A stretch of 64,000 nucleotides of DNA from Alteromonas oceanisediminis (GCF_018474025.1 NZ_JAHCTA010000005.1:124001-188000), one strand, 5' to 3'; positions 52,996 through 63,137 are shown, counted from the first letter of the stretch. Notes: generated from the letters alone by a model not told the origin. Translations and numbers: made by a program.

Positions 52996-53056
52996 GTAAT
53001 TTAAATCCGGTCGGTTAATCAGTCGTCAAACTACTAAACTGCTCTTCAGTTAAATG

Positions 53057-53068
53057 TGAACCGGTTCA
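53057..53068. promoter_or_regulatory. LacI-type operator A (mannan regulon)
   Basis: TGAACCGGTTCA, extended to the 14-base palindrome GTGAACCGGTTCAC. It lies 62 bases upstream of the epimerase start. Confidence 0.75.
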
Positions 53069-53355
53069 CTTTATCGTGAAAAAAATGCTGCTATGCATTA
53101 GTAAAAGCAAACTGACGAAATGCCCCCAAGATGACATAATACAAGGCAAATTGGAGTTTTGCGGACAAGGTCTTCTTGTTTTGCTTTTCATCCAACAAAA
53201 CCTTTCTTCAGCATCCGCGATTATTCTTACTAAACTGGACTGACAAAAGAAGCCATCATAAACTTTCCAAGTTCCTGCTTCCCACCCAGTTAATTCACTG
53301 TTTCAGCGTTATTTAGCCGAAACTTCGATATCATAAGTTAACATAAACTTTGATG

Positions 53356-53367
53356 TGAACCGGTTCA
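53356..53367. promoter_or_regulatory. LacI-type operator B (mannan regulon)
   Basis: TGAACCGGTTCA, 299 bases from operator A. No start codon is near, so it may serve looping or a distal promoter. Confidence 0.7.
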
Positions 53368-54099
53368 TTATGTTATTTTTACAGGATTTTTTTGTGACTG
53401 TAAACAGTTGATTAGCTAGCCGAAGCTCGAACAGAAAGAGTTCTATGAATCGAACAATGAAAGGTTTCGCGTTCATTAAATCGTCAATAACACCAGCAGT
53501 AATGCTTGATATTCTGGTATACTTATATCATTTGTATACATATAACCTTTCGTTATTACTGCTTTTATCTGAACCCTGAAAATAAGATTTGATCAATATC
53601 GCCTCTTCATGAATCGATGCAGAAGACTACCATTAATCAAGATTATTTGGTTTTGAGGATGTAAACCATCATTAAATTATCAGGTGCCACCGGGCGTATC
53701 AAAGCGTTACTTCTCAGCTGGTTGACGATGGCTGTTTTGTGTAAGAAGAAAGCATCGTTCAGGGGCTTGCCGACTCTATAAATAGCCCTATGGCGCGAAC
53801 AATTACAAATCATTTCAGATCTGAAGCGGTCGCGAGTGACCAGAAAGCATTGCCTATTACCGTCAAGAGTAGCAGTGTCCGGTAATAGGTTATGTGTGCA
53901 ACACCTAAAAGACGGGAAAGGAATATTGTGTAGTTATCGAGCCAGCGACATAGTCGAGTGACCTGGCTTCTACGTTGACTATTTTTAGTAAGCATGACGG
54001 ACGCTCTCATAGGAACAACGAAAGCAAATTTTAACGTTACGTAAAGAAAACGTTAAAATAGTTGAAATTATCTTTTCAGCGATGTATGTTTCATGTAAA

Positions 54100-54111
54100 T
54101 AAACCGGTTCA
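54100..54111. promoter_or_regulatory. LacI-type operator C (degenerate)
   Basis: TAAACCGGTTCA has one mismatch to the palindrome. Its centre is 55 bases from operator D, near five helical turns. Confidence 0.6.
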
Positions 54112-54154
54112 TTTTTTGTAGCGTCTTCGAATCGGTTTTTTTATAAACATAAAG

Positions 54155-54166
54155 TGAACCGGTTCA
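54155..54166. promoter_or_regulatory. LacI-type operator D (GH26 gene)
   Basis: TGAACCGGTTCA, 50 bases upstream of the GH26 ATG. It covers a GTG at 54154 that an open frame would otherwise use as a start. Confidence 0.75.
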
Positions 54167-54216
54167 TAATTGGGTCGGCATATATGAAATCGCAATATGG
54201 ATTGAGGACTAGGAAC

Positions 54217-57200
54217 ATGAACAATCACCAAAACAAATGGATGCGCAGTTTTTATTGTGCGGCCATTCTCATTGGCCTTGGAGGCTGCCTTGGCGGAGAA
54301 GAGCTCAACTCGGAAAGAGCGGTTTATCAACCAGAAGAAAAACCGTTAAGTGTGATTGCTTCTGAAGATATCGAAGTAAAGCCGGGCGATGAAGTTACCT
54401 TGAGTGCTCGTTTGGTGGGAACCACTAATGGTCAAACTGTTTTATGGACTCAGACTGGGGGAGAGACAGTAGAGCTGAGTTCAGACAACACTATGACTGT
54501 TAGTTTCAATGTTCCTGATTCACTGTTATCTGGCTTGCTTTCCTTTAGTGTCGCGGTTTTTGAGACTGATGGCACGGCAACCTTGGATGAAAATGGCGAC
54601 CCCTTGGTGGACGGTGTAGATGTCAGCGTGTTTGATCCAGACTCGGTGATAGTAATGGATGCCGGAGACTCTGAAACCATTCTTAATGGTGTCCAATTGG
54701 TTACTAACGGCGATGACGCATACATTCAGGGAGCAAATAATGATACCCATACCGCCGACATTGAACCTGGTATGTCGGTTGTATTTCCTGTTATCGCAGA
54801 ATCAGGCTTTTATACCCTTAACGTTCGCTATGCTATTCCCAGTGACTACGGTGGCAAGGTGGCCGGAGTTAACGTGAATGGTATTGACTATGCCCTCGAA
54901 TTTGATGCCACAGGACAATGGGAGGAAATCCGCGTAGGCGTGGTCGAGCTGAGGGAAGGAACTAATACAATAGAAGTGGGCGGTGGCTGGAATTATTACC
55001 GCATTGACAGTATCTCACTGATACCTGCTTCAGAACCACCAGCGCCGCTACCTGTACCAGCAAATCTTGTGGTTTCAGATGCGTCACAGAGCGCCCAAGA
55101 CCTGATGCAATTTTTGAGTGACAACTATCTAGTCAGCACTTTATCTGGGCAAACCGAATTTCCTAGCAAGAAAGGTGATGAATTTCCTCTTCTTGAAACA
55201 CAGAAAATCATTGATGTCACCGGCGATGATTCTCCGGCCATTATTGCGTTTGATTACATGAATTATTCGGCTTCCTACAACGGCACGGATGCGAGTGGGT
55301 TGACTGAGTCGATCATTGCTCATCGCAGCAGCCAGAACTTTATCGTATCCGCATTGTTCCACTGGCGCGCGCCAAGTGGCAATACCGGTAATGGCGATGG
55401 CAGCTTCTACACCGATGGCACTACCTTCAATGTCGCAATGGCGCTGTCCGATACAGAATCTGAAGAATATGCTCAATTGCTCACCGATATGGATACCGTC
55501 GCAGAGGAACTTAAAAAGCTACAAGAAGCCGATATCGTTGTTTTGTGGCGCCCTTTACACGAAGCTCAGGGGGGCTGGTTCTGGTGGGGAGCTCAGGGAG
55601 CTGAAGCGTTCAAACAGCTTTGGTCTTTGATGTTTGATCGTTACACCAACCATCATGGCTTAAACAATTTAATTTGGGTATTCACCCACACCGATGGTCT
55701 GGGCGAAGATTGGTATCCAGGCGATGACATGGTTGACATCGTTGGCTTTGATGGCTACGGCGAGCCCAGAAATGACGACACACATACATTTGTTACGCAG
55801 TATAAAACTCTGCAGGACCGACATAATGCTCGCAAAATGGTGGCGCTCACCGAAACCGGCACTATTCCTGATGTTGCTCTAATGCACGAGCAAGAAGCTA
55901 TGTGGTCGTTCTTCATAACGTGGAATTCGGAGCCTTGGGATCCAGACTCGGTGATTGGACCACAAGGCGCCGATCCCGTTGAAGTAGATGAAAATTATGC
56001 TTTTGACGGTGTTTTAAATGCAGAAGATGTGCCAGGTGGGCGGGAAAGGGTTAAGGGTACATATGCCGACTTTGAAGTGCCGGTGGGCGAATGGGAGGCA
56101 CAAGTCAACTGGGCACCCACCGACGGGTTGCAGGTCTCTGATCTATGGTCCGACAGCGGTGCGTATGCCTTAGCAATCACCAAAGACATGACGCAGATTG
56201 AAACCCTCGATAACGTCGTGATGCAAACGTACCCCGAAGGTGGTATTGACGTATCAGGTGCGTCGGAACTAACTCTGACCGCTGTTATCGCCAGTGCCGG
56301 CAGCAATGTGGTTGCACATATCTTTTTCAAGGCACCAGATGGCGTAGAAAGCTGGCCTGAAGCCGTGCCGGTCAGCGAGGAAGGAACGCAATTGAGCATT
56401 GACGTGAGTGAAGTGGACACCATAAATGGTCTCGGCGTGCGCTTCATGGGACTTAGCGGAGATGCGACTGAAGCCACTTATGCTATCGATAACATAGCGC
56501 TAGACGGTACACAACTCATCGACTTTGAGCCGGACGTAGGGGGCTGGCACAGCCAGGTCAGTTGGTCTAATGCGCCGGGCACTACCATATCGCGAGCATG
56601 GGCGAGCGATGGAGAACAGTCTCTGGCGTTTTACCACGACCTCGCAGCGTTAGGCTCGGCCACTGACATTGTGCTACAGAATTATCCCGAGGGAGGGATT
56701 GATGTAGCCGATATTTCGACGCTCAGCGTTATAGTTAATGCCGGAAATGCTGGCCCAGCAGTAGACGCTCATTTGTTCTTCAAGGCCCCGGATGGCGTGG
56801 AAAGCTGGCCTGCGGCAATAACTCTAGCTGATGGAGGCACTGAACTCAGTATTGATGTATCTGATGTGGATGTACTTAACGGTATAGGGATCCGTTTCAA
56901 CGGCGTGGATCCTGCCAGCACTAATGCCCACTTTCATGTTGATACCTTAGCACTAGATACGCGCGTGTTCGAAAGCTTTGAGCGTACCGGTGAATTTGAA
57001 CTACAGGTTAACTGGTCACCGGTCGATGGGTTGACCTTAGGCGACGGCTGGTCAGACAGTGGGATATATTCACTCAAAGGCGAGGTGAGTATTAGTAATG
57101 GTGATGAAGTCATTCTTCAAACCTACCCTGCTGATGGAATTTTGCTAGCAAGCGATGTGAGTACTTTGACTGTGGTAGCCCACGTAGCAACCCCTAGTGC

Positions 57201-57399
57201 GGAGACCACAGCAAAACTGTGGGCCAAAGATCAAGATGGAGCGTGGCGTGATGCCGGAGCGATTGCCGTAACCGGGGAACCTGTACAATTGTCTTTGGAT
57301 ATAAGCGATCTTTCAGAGTTGCAGGGTTTTGGTGTGCAATTCCAAGGGTTAACCAGCGATCAAAGCACCTTCTACATCGACACAATCTCATTTGAATGA
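54217..57399 (+). CDS. GH26 beta-mannanase lipoprotein with multiple carbohydrate-binding modules
   Basis: ATG 54217 (GAGG nine bases upstream) gives 1060 residues. A lipobox (LGGC, Cys24) anchors the protein to a membrane. An Ig-like domain (about 40-140) and a CBM35-like jelly roll (about 145-270; SGFYTLNVRYAIPSDYGGK) precede the GH26 barrel (about 280-590). Acid/base Glu449 lies in WRPLHEAQGGWFWWG and nucleophile Glu546 in ALTETGTIPD. Three tandem repeats of about 140 residues follow (nt 56061-57399), each with a WEAQVNW-type start and FFKAPDGVESWP or equivalent. It cleaves beta-1,4-mannan on the cell surface or in the periplasm. It is followed closely by the TonB receptor, so the pair is probably co-transcribed. 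Confidence 0.92.
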   Translation: MNNHQNKWMRSFYCAAILIGLGGCLGGEELNSERAVYQPEEKPLSVIASEDIEVKPGDEVTLSARLVGTTNGQTVLWTQTGGETVELSSDNTMTVSFNVPDSLLSGLLSFSVAVFETDGTATLDENGDPLVDGVDVSVFDPDSVIVMDAGDSETILNGVQLVTNGDDAYIQGANNDTHTADIEPGMSVVFPVIAESGFYTLNVRYAIPSDYGGKVAGVNVNGIDYALEFDATGQWEEIRVGVVELREGTNTIEVGGGWNYYRIDSISLIPASEPPAPLPVPANLVVSDASQSAQDLMQFLSDNYLVSTLSGQTEFPSKKGDEFPLLETQKIIDVTGDDSPAIIAFDYMNYSASYNGTDASGLTESIIAHRSSQNFIVSALFHWRAPSGNTGNGDGSFYTDGTTFNVAMALSDTESEEYAQLLTDMDTVAEELKKLQEADIVVLWRPLHEAQGGWFWWGAQGAEAFKQLWSLMFDRYTNHHGLNNLIWVFTHTDGLGEDWYPGDDMVDIVGFDGYGEPRNDDTHTFVTQYKTLQDRHNARKMVALTETGTIPDVALMHEQEAMWSFFITWNSEPWDPDSVIGPQGADPVEVDENYAFDGVLNAEDVPGGRERVKGTYADFEVPVGEWEAQVNWAPTDGLQVSDLWSDSGAYALAITKDMTQIETLDNVVMQTYPEGGIDVSGASELTLTAVIASAGSNVVAHIFFKAPDGVESWPEAVPVSEEGTQLSIDVSEVDTINGLGVRFMGLSGDATEATYAIDNIALDGTQLIDFEPDVGGWHSQVSWSNAPGTTISRAWASDGEQSLAFYHDLAALGSATDIVLQNYPEGGIDVADISTLSVIVNAGNAGPAVDAHLFFKAPDGVESWPAAITLADGGTELSIDVSDVDVLNGIGIRFNGVDPASTNAHFHVDTLALDTRVFESFERTGEFELQVNWSPVDGLTLGDGWSDSGIYSLKGEVSISNGDEVILQTYPADGILLASDVSTLTVVAHVATPSAETTAKLWAKDQDGAWRDAGAIAVTGEPVQLSLDISDLSELQGFGVQFQGLTSDQSTFYIDTISFE

Positions 57400-57457
57400 C
57401 AGAGCTAGGCAGGTGCCCTCACGCCCCTGCCGAATCAGCCGTAAAAAGGAAACAGTT

Positions 57458-60400
57458 ATGCGTTCTATACAGCAACTCTTTAATATAAGTCTGCTTACCG
57501 CCAGCGTGAGCACTGCCCTACTCAGCACTTCCGTACTTGCTCAGCAGGCCCTTTCCGATAACCCTCAACCTGATGCAGAAAGTAATATTGTTGAGGTTAT
57601 CCAAATCAGAGGTATCCGAGGCTCTCAGGTTAAGTCATTGAGTGAGAAACGGTTTGCCAATACTGTCAGTGATTCCATTTCGGCAACCGACATTGGTAAA
57701 TTGCCAGACGCCACCATCGCAGATTCACTGCAGCGTATTACCGGTGTTCAGGTGAACCGCTCTGGCGGGGAAGGCAGCTCGGTGAATATTCGCGGTATCA
57801 GCCAGGTGGGTACCACACTAAATGGTGAGCAAATGTTGTCTGCCAGCTCGATTACCACCGTTCAGCCAAACTTTACTGATATTCCAGCATCAATGGTGTC
57901 TGGGCTAGATGTTTATAAATCTCGCGAGGCAGGAATGATTTCGTCTGGTATGTCCGGCGTGATCAACCTTAACACCTATCGGCCTTTCGACCTGGAAGAG
58001 GGATTGACCTTTAATGCCAAGGTTGAAGCTACTGATGGTTCTATGGGTGAAAAAACTGATGGTCTGTTGACAACCTTTATTGGTTACAACCGCAATTCCG
58101 ATTTCGGGGGCAGCTTATCGGTAACCGTATCGGATAAAAATCTGGCTGACTATGTGGTTGGATCTGCCGGCAATGACTGGGGGTTTGTTGCGACCGAAGC
58201 CAATACCTTCGTGCAGGCAGATTTGGACGCGAACGGAAATGGTACTATTGATGATTCCTACTACGCCTTTCAGGGTCATCAAGCTGCCAATCAGTTCATT
58301 TCCCGTGAACGCCTTGGGATAAATGGCTCTTTCCAATGGCAGGCCACAGATGATATTCAGGTCATTGGTGAAGTGTTTTACACTGATATGGACGAATTGG
58401 GCACTCAAGCAGGCTTCATTGCCTCACAGGCTTGGCAGAGCGTTACTGGTTGGTTTACGCCCGAAGCGGACGGCTTTGTTGCTCATGAAAACCTGATTAA
58501 AGACGAAACTGGAATGCCGGTCGATCAGGGGGGCGCGCTCAACTCTTTCAGCAACGGTGTGCTTCAAGCCCGACGCACGATGGTTCATTCTGAAGCCAAT
58601 GCTTCTGATCGCGAGTCACTCAATACCAATCTTGAAATCAAATTTGATAACGGCGGTGTGGTAAGCGGGACTGTGCGTTGGGCGCATGGTGAGGCTCGGG
58701 ACGATAATGCTCTGAGTGTGGTCGATGCCTACATCAATAGTGGTGCGCAGGTCAACGCAACTTACAAAGGACCAGGTGGAGAACCTGCAAGCGACGTTAA
58801 CCCGTGGGGTTATGACGGCCAGCCGGCTCAGTTGCCCGATGGCACGTTAGCAGGTGATTACACCATGATTCCGATCGGGATTCGCTATACCGGAAACACC
58901 CAGTATTGGTCATTGCCTTCCACTATGTACGTTGATGGTCAGGAAGTAAATGAAGTGTTTGGTAGCAACATCAACCGTTATGCGGCAACCTCGTCAAACC
59001 TAACTGGCGCAAATCGAGATGCTGAGCTTGACGTACTTAGATTGGATGCCACCTACCTGGCAGATTGGGGGCCAGTAATTTCTCTAGATGCTGGCATTCG
59101 GTATGCACAGAGAGACGTTGAACAGCAATCTTGGATAGGCGGTGTAGCGCGAACCAACGAGTATGGTGATGCCTTCCTGTCTCGCTGGAAAGATTCGGCT
59201 AGTCAGGCTCCAGATACTCTAGAGTCCTTCATCGCGCCAATCTCCTTTGAATCACTGGACGAGCGAGGCATGATTACCCAGATTAGTGATTTCCAAGGCA
59301 CCTCTGGGCTGGGAAGTCTGTACTTTGTTGACCCTGATGCTATGGCGGATCCACTAGGTTGGCACAATGAAGTTTATGGTCAAAATATACAGTCACCCGA
59401 TGGAGCCAATTCCTATGATTTAGAAGAAATAACACAGGAAGCCTATTTGCAGGCTAATCTGGACGGTGAAATCGCTGGCATGACATACCGTGGAAATGTT
59501 GGCCTGCGTTATGTAAAAACAGAACTGGACATTAACCAGTCAGATATCGCCACCAATGGCATGGCAACTTACAATGGCGTGACGTATATATTGTCCGGCG
59601 CACTTGGCATGCTGCCGCCGGCAGCAGCGGTAATCAATACCGAACGGGATTATTCCGATGTGCTGCCGTCAGTAAACCTGACGCTCAATCTGACCGACGA
59701 ACAATTGGTGCGCTTTTCATATACAAAAACGGTAACACCTCACAATACTAACAATCTGGCGGGCGGCATCAACGTTGCTCGTATCCTTGCGTGTGATGTT
59801 CAGGCTCCGGACGGCTCTGATGTGTTCTGTGCGGTTTCTGCCAACCAGCAGGGTAACCCACAGCTTGAGCCATGGCGCTCCACCAATCTGGATCTCTCTT
59901 ATGAGTGGTATTTCAGTGAAACCGGTATGTTGAGCGTAGCGGCTTTCTACATTGATATTGAGTCTTTCATCAAGAATACGACTGTTTACTTGCCGATAAC
60001 AGACAGTGACGGTCAGGTGAGGGGGTACGATCCGGCCACCACCGAGTTCACCGGTCTGGTACCAACAACAACGATTGGCAATGGCGGAGGCGCGGGCGTA
60101 GAAGGGGTGGAGTTGGGATACCAGCAAGGATTTGATTTCCTAGATGGAATATGGGCTAATTTTGGTATCAATGCGAACTACACTTATTCACCCAGCACCA
60201 GTGACGAAACTGATTACTATGGTAACGATACGCCAATGCTGGATAACTCAGAACATCAGGCCAATTTTGCGCTCTGGTACGAAGACGATGCTTTTCAGGC
60301 TCGTTTAGCAGCCAATTATCGTAGCAAAACCTTTTTGTCTATCCGGCGGGTAGGGGATTATGAATTGGCCAAATATCTAAATGCTACCTTGTATTTGGAT

Positions 60401-60562
60401 GCGTCGATGAGCTATGACTTTACCGATAATATCACGGTATCACTTCAAGGGCTTAACCTCACTGAGGAGAGCCGCGAACAGTACTTCCAATGGGAAGATA
60501 TGCTTGATAAGCGGTTTATTAACGAGCGTCGCGTGACATTCGGTATTCAATACCGGATGTAG
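57458..60562 (+). CDS. TonB-dependent receptor for manno-oligosaccharides (predicted)
   Basis: ATG 57458, behind AAAAGGAAA, gives 1034 residues. The signal peptide (SLLTASVSTALLSTSVLAQ) and TonB-box region (VEVIQIRGIRGSQVKS) precede the plug (SDSISATDIGKLPDATIADS, LQRITGVQVNR, VNIRGISQVG, SGVINLNTYRPFD) and a long barrel ending in RRVTFGIQYRM. The large size fits oligosaccharide receptors. It follows the GH26 gene by 58 bases, and an earlier in-frame start at 57392 would overlap that gene. A strong terminator follows. Confidence 0.9.
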   Translation: MRSIQQLFNISLLTASVSTALLSTSVLAQQALSDNPQPDAESNIVEVIQIRGIRGSQVKSLSEKRFANTVSDSISATDIGKLPDATIADSLQRITGVQVNRSGGEGSSVNIRGISQVGTTLNGEQMLSASSITTVQPNFTDIPASMVSGLDVYKSREAGMISSGMSGVINLNTYRPFDLEEGLTFNAKVEATDGSMGEKTDGLLTTFIGYNRNSDFGGSLSVTVSDKNLADYVVGSAGNDWGFVATEANTFVQADLDANGNGTIDDSYYAFQGHQAANQFISRERLGINGSFQWQATDDIQVIGEVFYTDMDELGTQAGFIASQAWQSVTGWFTPEADGFVAHENLIKDETGMPVDQGGALNSFSNGVLQARRTMVHSEANASDRESLNTNLEIKFDNGGVVSGTVRWAHGEARDDNALSVVDAYINSGAQVNATYKGPGGEPASDVNPWGYDGQPAQLPDGTLAGDYTMIPIGIRYTGNTQYWSLPSTMYVDGQEVNEVFGSNINRYAATSSNLTGANRDAELDVLRLDATYLADWGPVISLDAGIRYAQRDVEQQSWIGGVARTNEYGDAFLSRWKDSASQAPDTLESFIAPISFESLDERGMITQISDFQGTSGLGSLYFVDPDAMADPLGWHNEVYGQNIQSPDGANSYDLEEITQEAYLQANLDGEIAGMTYRGNVGLRYVKTELDINQSDIATNGMATYNGVTYILSGALGMLPPAAAVINTERDYSDVLPSVNLTLNLTDEQLVRFSYTKTVTPHNTNNLAGGINVARILACDVQAPDGSDVFCAVSANQQGNPQLEPWRSTNLDLSYEWYFSETGMLSVAAFYIDIESFIKNTTVYLPITDSDGQVRGYDPATTEFTGLVPTTTIGNGGGAGVEGVELGYQQGFDFLDGIWANFGINANYTYSPSTSDETDYYGNDTPMLDNSEHQANFALWYEDDAFQARLAANYRSKTFLSIRRVGDYELAKYLNATLYLDASMSYDFTDNITVSLQGLNLTEESREQYFQWEDMLDKRFINERRVTFGIQYRM

Positions 60563-60573
60563 CAGCACTCATG

Positions 60574-60612
60574 AACCGGTGGTCGCTAACTCCGCCGGTT
60601 TTAGCTCTTTTT
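60574..60612 (+). terminator. terminator of the GH26-receptor unit
   Basis: AACCGGTGG (60574-60582) pairs with CCGCCGGTT (60592-60600, one G-T pair). The loop has nine bases, and TTAGC and then TTTTTTG follow. The left arm includes ACCGGT but is not a full operator. Confidence 0.8.
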
Positions 60613-60797
60613 TGTTTTGTTGAATCGGGCTGAAGCCCCTTCGTATTAGCACCAGCGATAGGCCGTGCAAAGACCTTCTGCGTTGAACATCGATATGGTA
60701 TTGCAAAATGGTTTGGCGCTCTCAGTGAGAAATAATAAGTAAAGGTTGCGGCATTTAATGACGTTAGAATTTATGATTTCAGGAGACTATCCACAAC

Positions 60798-61904
60798 ATG
60801 AAAAATAAAAAAGCTTTTTTGTATGGTATTGCGAGTTGCTTGACTTTTTTGACCCATCTAGCGTGGGCGGGCTTCAGCGTAAACAATGGACAATTGGTCG
60901 ACAGCAATGGCAATCCCTTCGTAATGCGAGGAGTGAACCATGCTCACACCTGGTTTACCTCCAATACCCAAGCCATCACTGATATTGCAGGAACAGGTGC
61001 TAATACAGTGCGGATTGTTCTAAGTAACGGTACGCAGTGGTCGCGTAACAGTGGTAGCGAAGTAGGCAACCTGATTCAACTTTGCAAGTCAAATTCTCTG
61101 ATTTGCATATTGGAAGTGCATGATTCTACGGGCTACCCAGAGCAAACGACCGCCACTCACATCTCTAGTGCTACCTCTTATTGGTTAAGTAGCGACATCA
61201 AATCAGCTATTCAAGGGCAGGAAGATTACATAATCATCAACATTGCTAATGAGCCCTTTGGTAACGGTGTCAGTGCTACTGACTATGTCGATGATCATAT
61301 CGATGCGATAAATGCCTTACGGGCTGGTGGTATTACCCACACCCTTATGGTTACAGCGGGTAACTGGGGGCAGGACTGGCAGTACTTTCTGCGTGACAAC
61401 GCTTCAACCATTCTGTACGCGGATCCTCAGCAGAATGTGATTTTCGATGTACACATGTATGAGGTTTTTGGCAATGCTTCCGCTATACAAAATTATATGC
61501 AGACATTTGCTAATAATGGTCTGGTGCTTGTTGTTGGCGAATTTGGTGCAAGTCATAATGGCAACAATGTGGACGAAGATGCCATCATGCAGAATGCGGA
61601 ACAACTGGGGTTTGGTTATCTGGGTTGGTCTTGGTCGGGAAATGGACCTTGTTGTACTGATTTAGACATCGTAAATGGCTGGAATCCCAATAACCTATCT
61701 TCATGGGGCAACCGTTTGATTCACGGTGCCAATGGCATTAAGGAAACTTCGGTAGCTGCCAGCGTGTATGGTGGCGATGGCAACGGAGCGAGCTCCCAGT
61801 GTACCTGGACTGATGGGACGGTCTGGCCAATGTGCTCCACAGATGTTGGCGGTTGGGGGTGGGAGAACAGCCAAAGTTGTGTTTCTCAAAGCATTTGCCC
61901 TTAA
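60798..61904 (+). CDS. secreted GH5_8 endo-beta-mannanase with C-terminal CBM10
   Basis: The 368-residue enzyme has a signal peptide (GIASCLTFLTHLAWA). The GH5 barrel matches subfamily 8 mannanases: GNPFVMRGVNHAHTWF, IAGTGANTVRIVLS, acid/base Glu152 in IINIANEPFGNG, HMYEVFG and nucleophile Glu248 in LVVGEFGASHNG. After a short linker, the last 37 residues form a CBM10 module with four cysteines (CTWTDGTVWPMCS, GGWGWE, SCVSQSIC). Such modules bind crystalline polysaccharide in Cellvibrio-type enzymes. No TGAACCGGTTCA site lies directly upstream; it may use its own promoter in the 235-base gap. Confidence 0.94.
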   Translation: MKNKKAFLYGIASCLTFLTHLAWAGFSVNNGQLVDSNGNPFVMRGVNHAHTWFTSNTQAITDIAGTGANTVRIVLSNGTQWSRNSGSEVGNLIQLCKSNSLICILEVHDSTGYPEQTTATHISSATSYWLSSDIKSAIQGQEDYIIINIANEPFGNGVSATDYVDDHIDAINALRAGGITHTLMVTAGNWGQDWQYFLRDNASTILYADPQQNVIFDVHMYEVFGNASAIQNYMQTFANNGLVLVVGEFGASHNGNNVDEDAIMQNAEQLGFGYLGWSWSGNGPCCTDLDIVNGWNPNNLSSWGNRLIHGANGIKETSVAASVYGGDGNGASSQCTWTDGTVWPMCSTDVGGWGWENSQSCVSQSICP

Positions 61905-62141
61905 GCGTATATTAGCCCTGAGACTGCAAGGTTCCGCTGGATAGGGGTCTAAGGCATATATGCTACAGTGATTGAAGTTTGCGTCCCATTAAAATGTCGT
62001 CACAGAGCTCGATATGACGTCGCTAGAGTCAATTTCAGCTCCAAACGACGCCGTGAGGGTAAGAGCCTAAGGCATGTCCTAGGAAATCTATAATTCGCAC
62101 ACAGGTCAGTTTAGATTAAACATTTTGTGACTGATTACAAT

Positions 62142-63137
62142 CTAATGTCGTGGTGGAGCTGTACTCTCTCGAATCACGAATTCATAAGGCAGGATATGCT
62201 CCGTGGCGCTAGGAGTATCTTCGTTGATAAGTGCCAACAATAATTCAGCTGAACGTTCTCCCATTTTTTCTGCTGGTTGGGCTACGGTGGTCAGTGTCGG
62301 GATGATATATTTCGATACATCCATATCATCAAAGCCGGTAATTGAAATATCTTGGGGCACCTTAAGGCCTTTTTCGCTGAACCCTTTAATAGCGGCTATT
62401 GCCATTTCATCGTTGAAGCAGCATATGGCAGTGGGTCTGTCGGTCATTTTGCAAAACTGTTCAGCGGCGCTGAGTCCAGACCAGTAGTTGAAATCACCTT
62501 CAATTACGATGGATGGGTCGTAATCAATACCAGCTTCCGCGATAGCTTGTTTATAACCTTTTAAACGGTCAATGGTGTGTGGGTTATTTTTCAAGCCTGA
62601 GATTACTCCGATTCGCTTATGGCCCAGTGACAATAAGTGATTAATCACCTTCACCGATGCCCCCACGTTGTCAATTCGGACTGAATAAGAAGGGGTATTT
62701 TCACAGCTACTGGCAGCCACCGACAGCACGCCGTCCTTTGGTAGCAATGCATCACTTTTTCGGTAAGGGCGTAAATTTATCACGCCATCAGCAAGACGAG
62801 TTTCCACCATCTTAATGAATTCTTTCTCCTGCGCCAGAGAATCTTTGGTATCACCTAACAACACGCTAAAGCCAGAGGCTTGGGCTACCGTCTCAATGCC
62901 ACTAATGACTTTGGCAAAGAAAAGGTTGGCGATGTCCGGCACCATTACCACTATTGTGTTCGACCGTTTACTGCGAAATTTTTGTGCCAGCATATTCGGT
63001 TTATAATTGAGTTTAGCGATCGCTTCATGAACTTTAATCTGATTTTTCTTAGAGACCTTTTCAGGATGGCTCAGTACCTTGGACACGGTGCCTGTTGATA
63101 AACCCGCTTCCTGGGCTACATCCCTGATCGTTGCCAT
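62142..63137 (-). CDS. LacI-family regulator of the mannan locus
   Basis: ATG 63137 gives 331 residues; a longer frame from 63170 adds 11 unconserved residues. The HTH is TIRDVAQEAGLSTGTVSKVLSH and the hinge LNYKPNMLAQKFRS. The effector domain carries NTIVVMVPDIANLFFAKV, HLLSLGHKRIGVISG, TAICCFNDEMAIAAI and ISITGFDDMDVSKY, with a binding cleft typical of sugar responders. It is divergent from the symporter, and TGAACCGGTTCA sites flank it and the other mannan units. It is therefore the likely repressor; the inducer, perhaps mannose or mannobiose, is unknown. Confidence 0.87.
   Translation of the reverse strand: MATIRDVAQEAGLSTGTVSKVLSHPEKVSKKNQIKVHEAIAKLNYKPNMLAQKFRSKRSNTIVVMVPDIANLFFAKVISGIETVAQASGFSVLLGDTKDSLAQEKEFIKMVETRLADGVINLRPYRKSDALLPKDGVLSVAASSCENTPSYSVRIDNVGASVKVINHLLSLGHKRIGVISGLKNNPHTIDRLKGYKQAIAEAGIDYDPSIVIEGDFNYWSGLSAAEQFCKMTDRPTAICCFNDEMAIAAIKGFSEKGLKVPQDISITGFDDMDVSKYIIPTLTTVAQPAEKMGERSAELLLALINEDTPSATEHILPYEFVIRESTAPPRH

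Larger units (their letters stand above)
52996..54216. other. 1.2-kb regulatory intergenic region
   Basis: The gap lies between the epimerase operon (minus) and the GH26 gene (plus). It holds four TGAACCGGTTCA-type sites (listed separately). It also holds two other 10-base inverted repeats: CCTATTACCG/CGGTAATAGG (53853-53889) and TTTTAACGTT/AACGTTAAAA (54029-54058). A 66-codon frame at 53810-54010 (minus) has no ribosome site or recognisable content. I see no RNA gene or transposase remnant I can support. Confidence 0.6.

Noticed and set aside
53810-54010. 66-codon minus-strand frame in the mannan intergenic region
   Set aside because: No start signal, and it crosses an inverted repeat; nothing supports translation.
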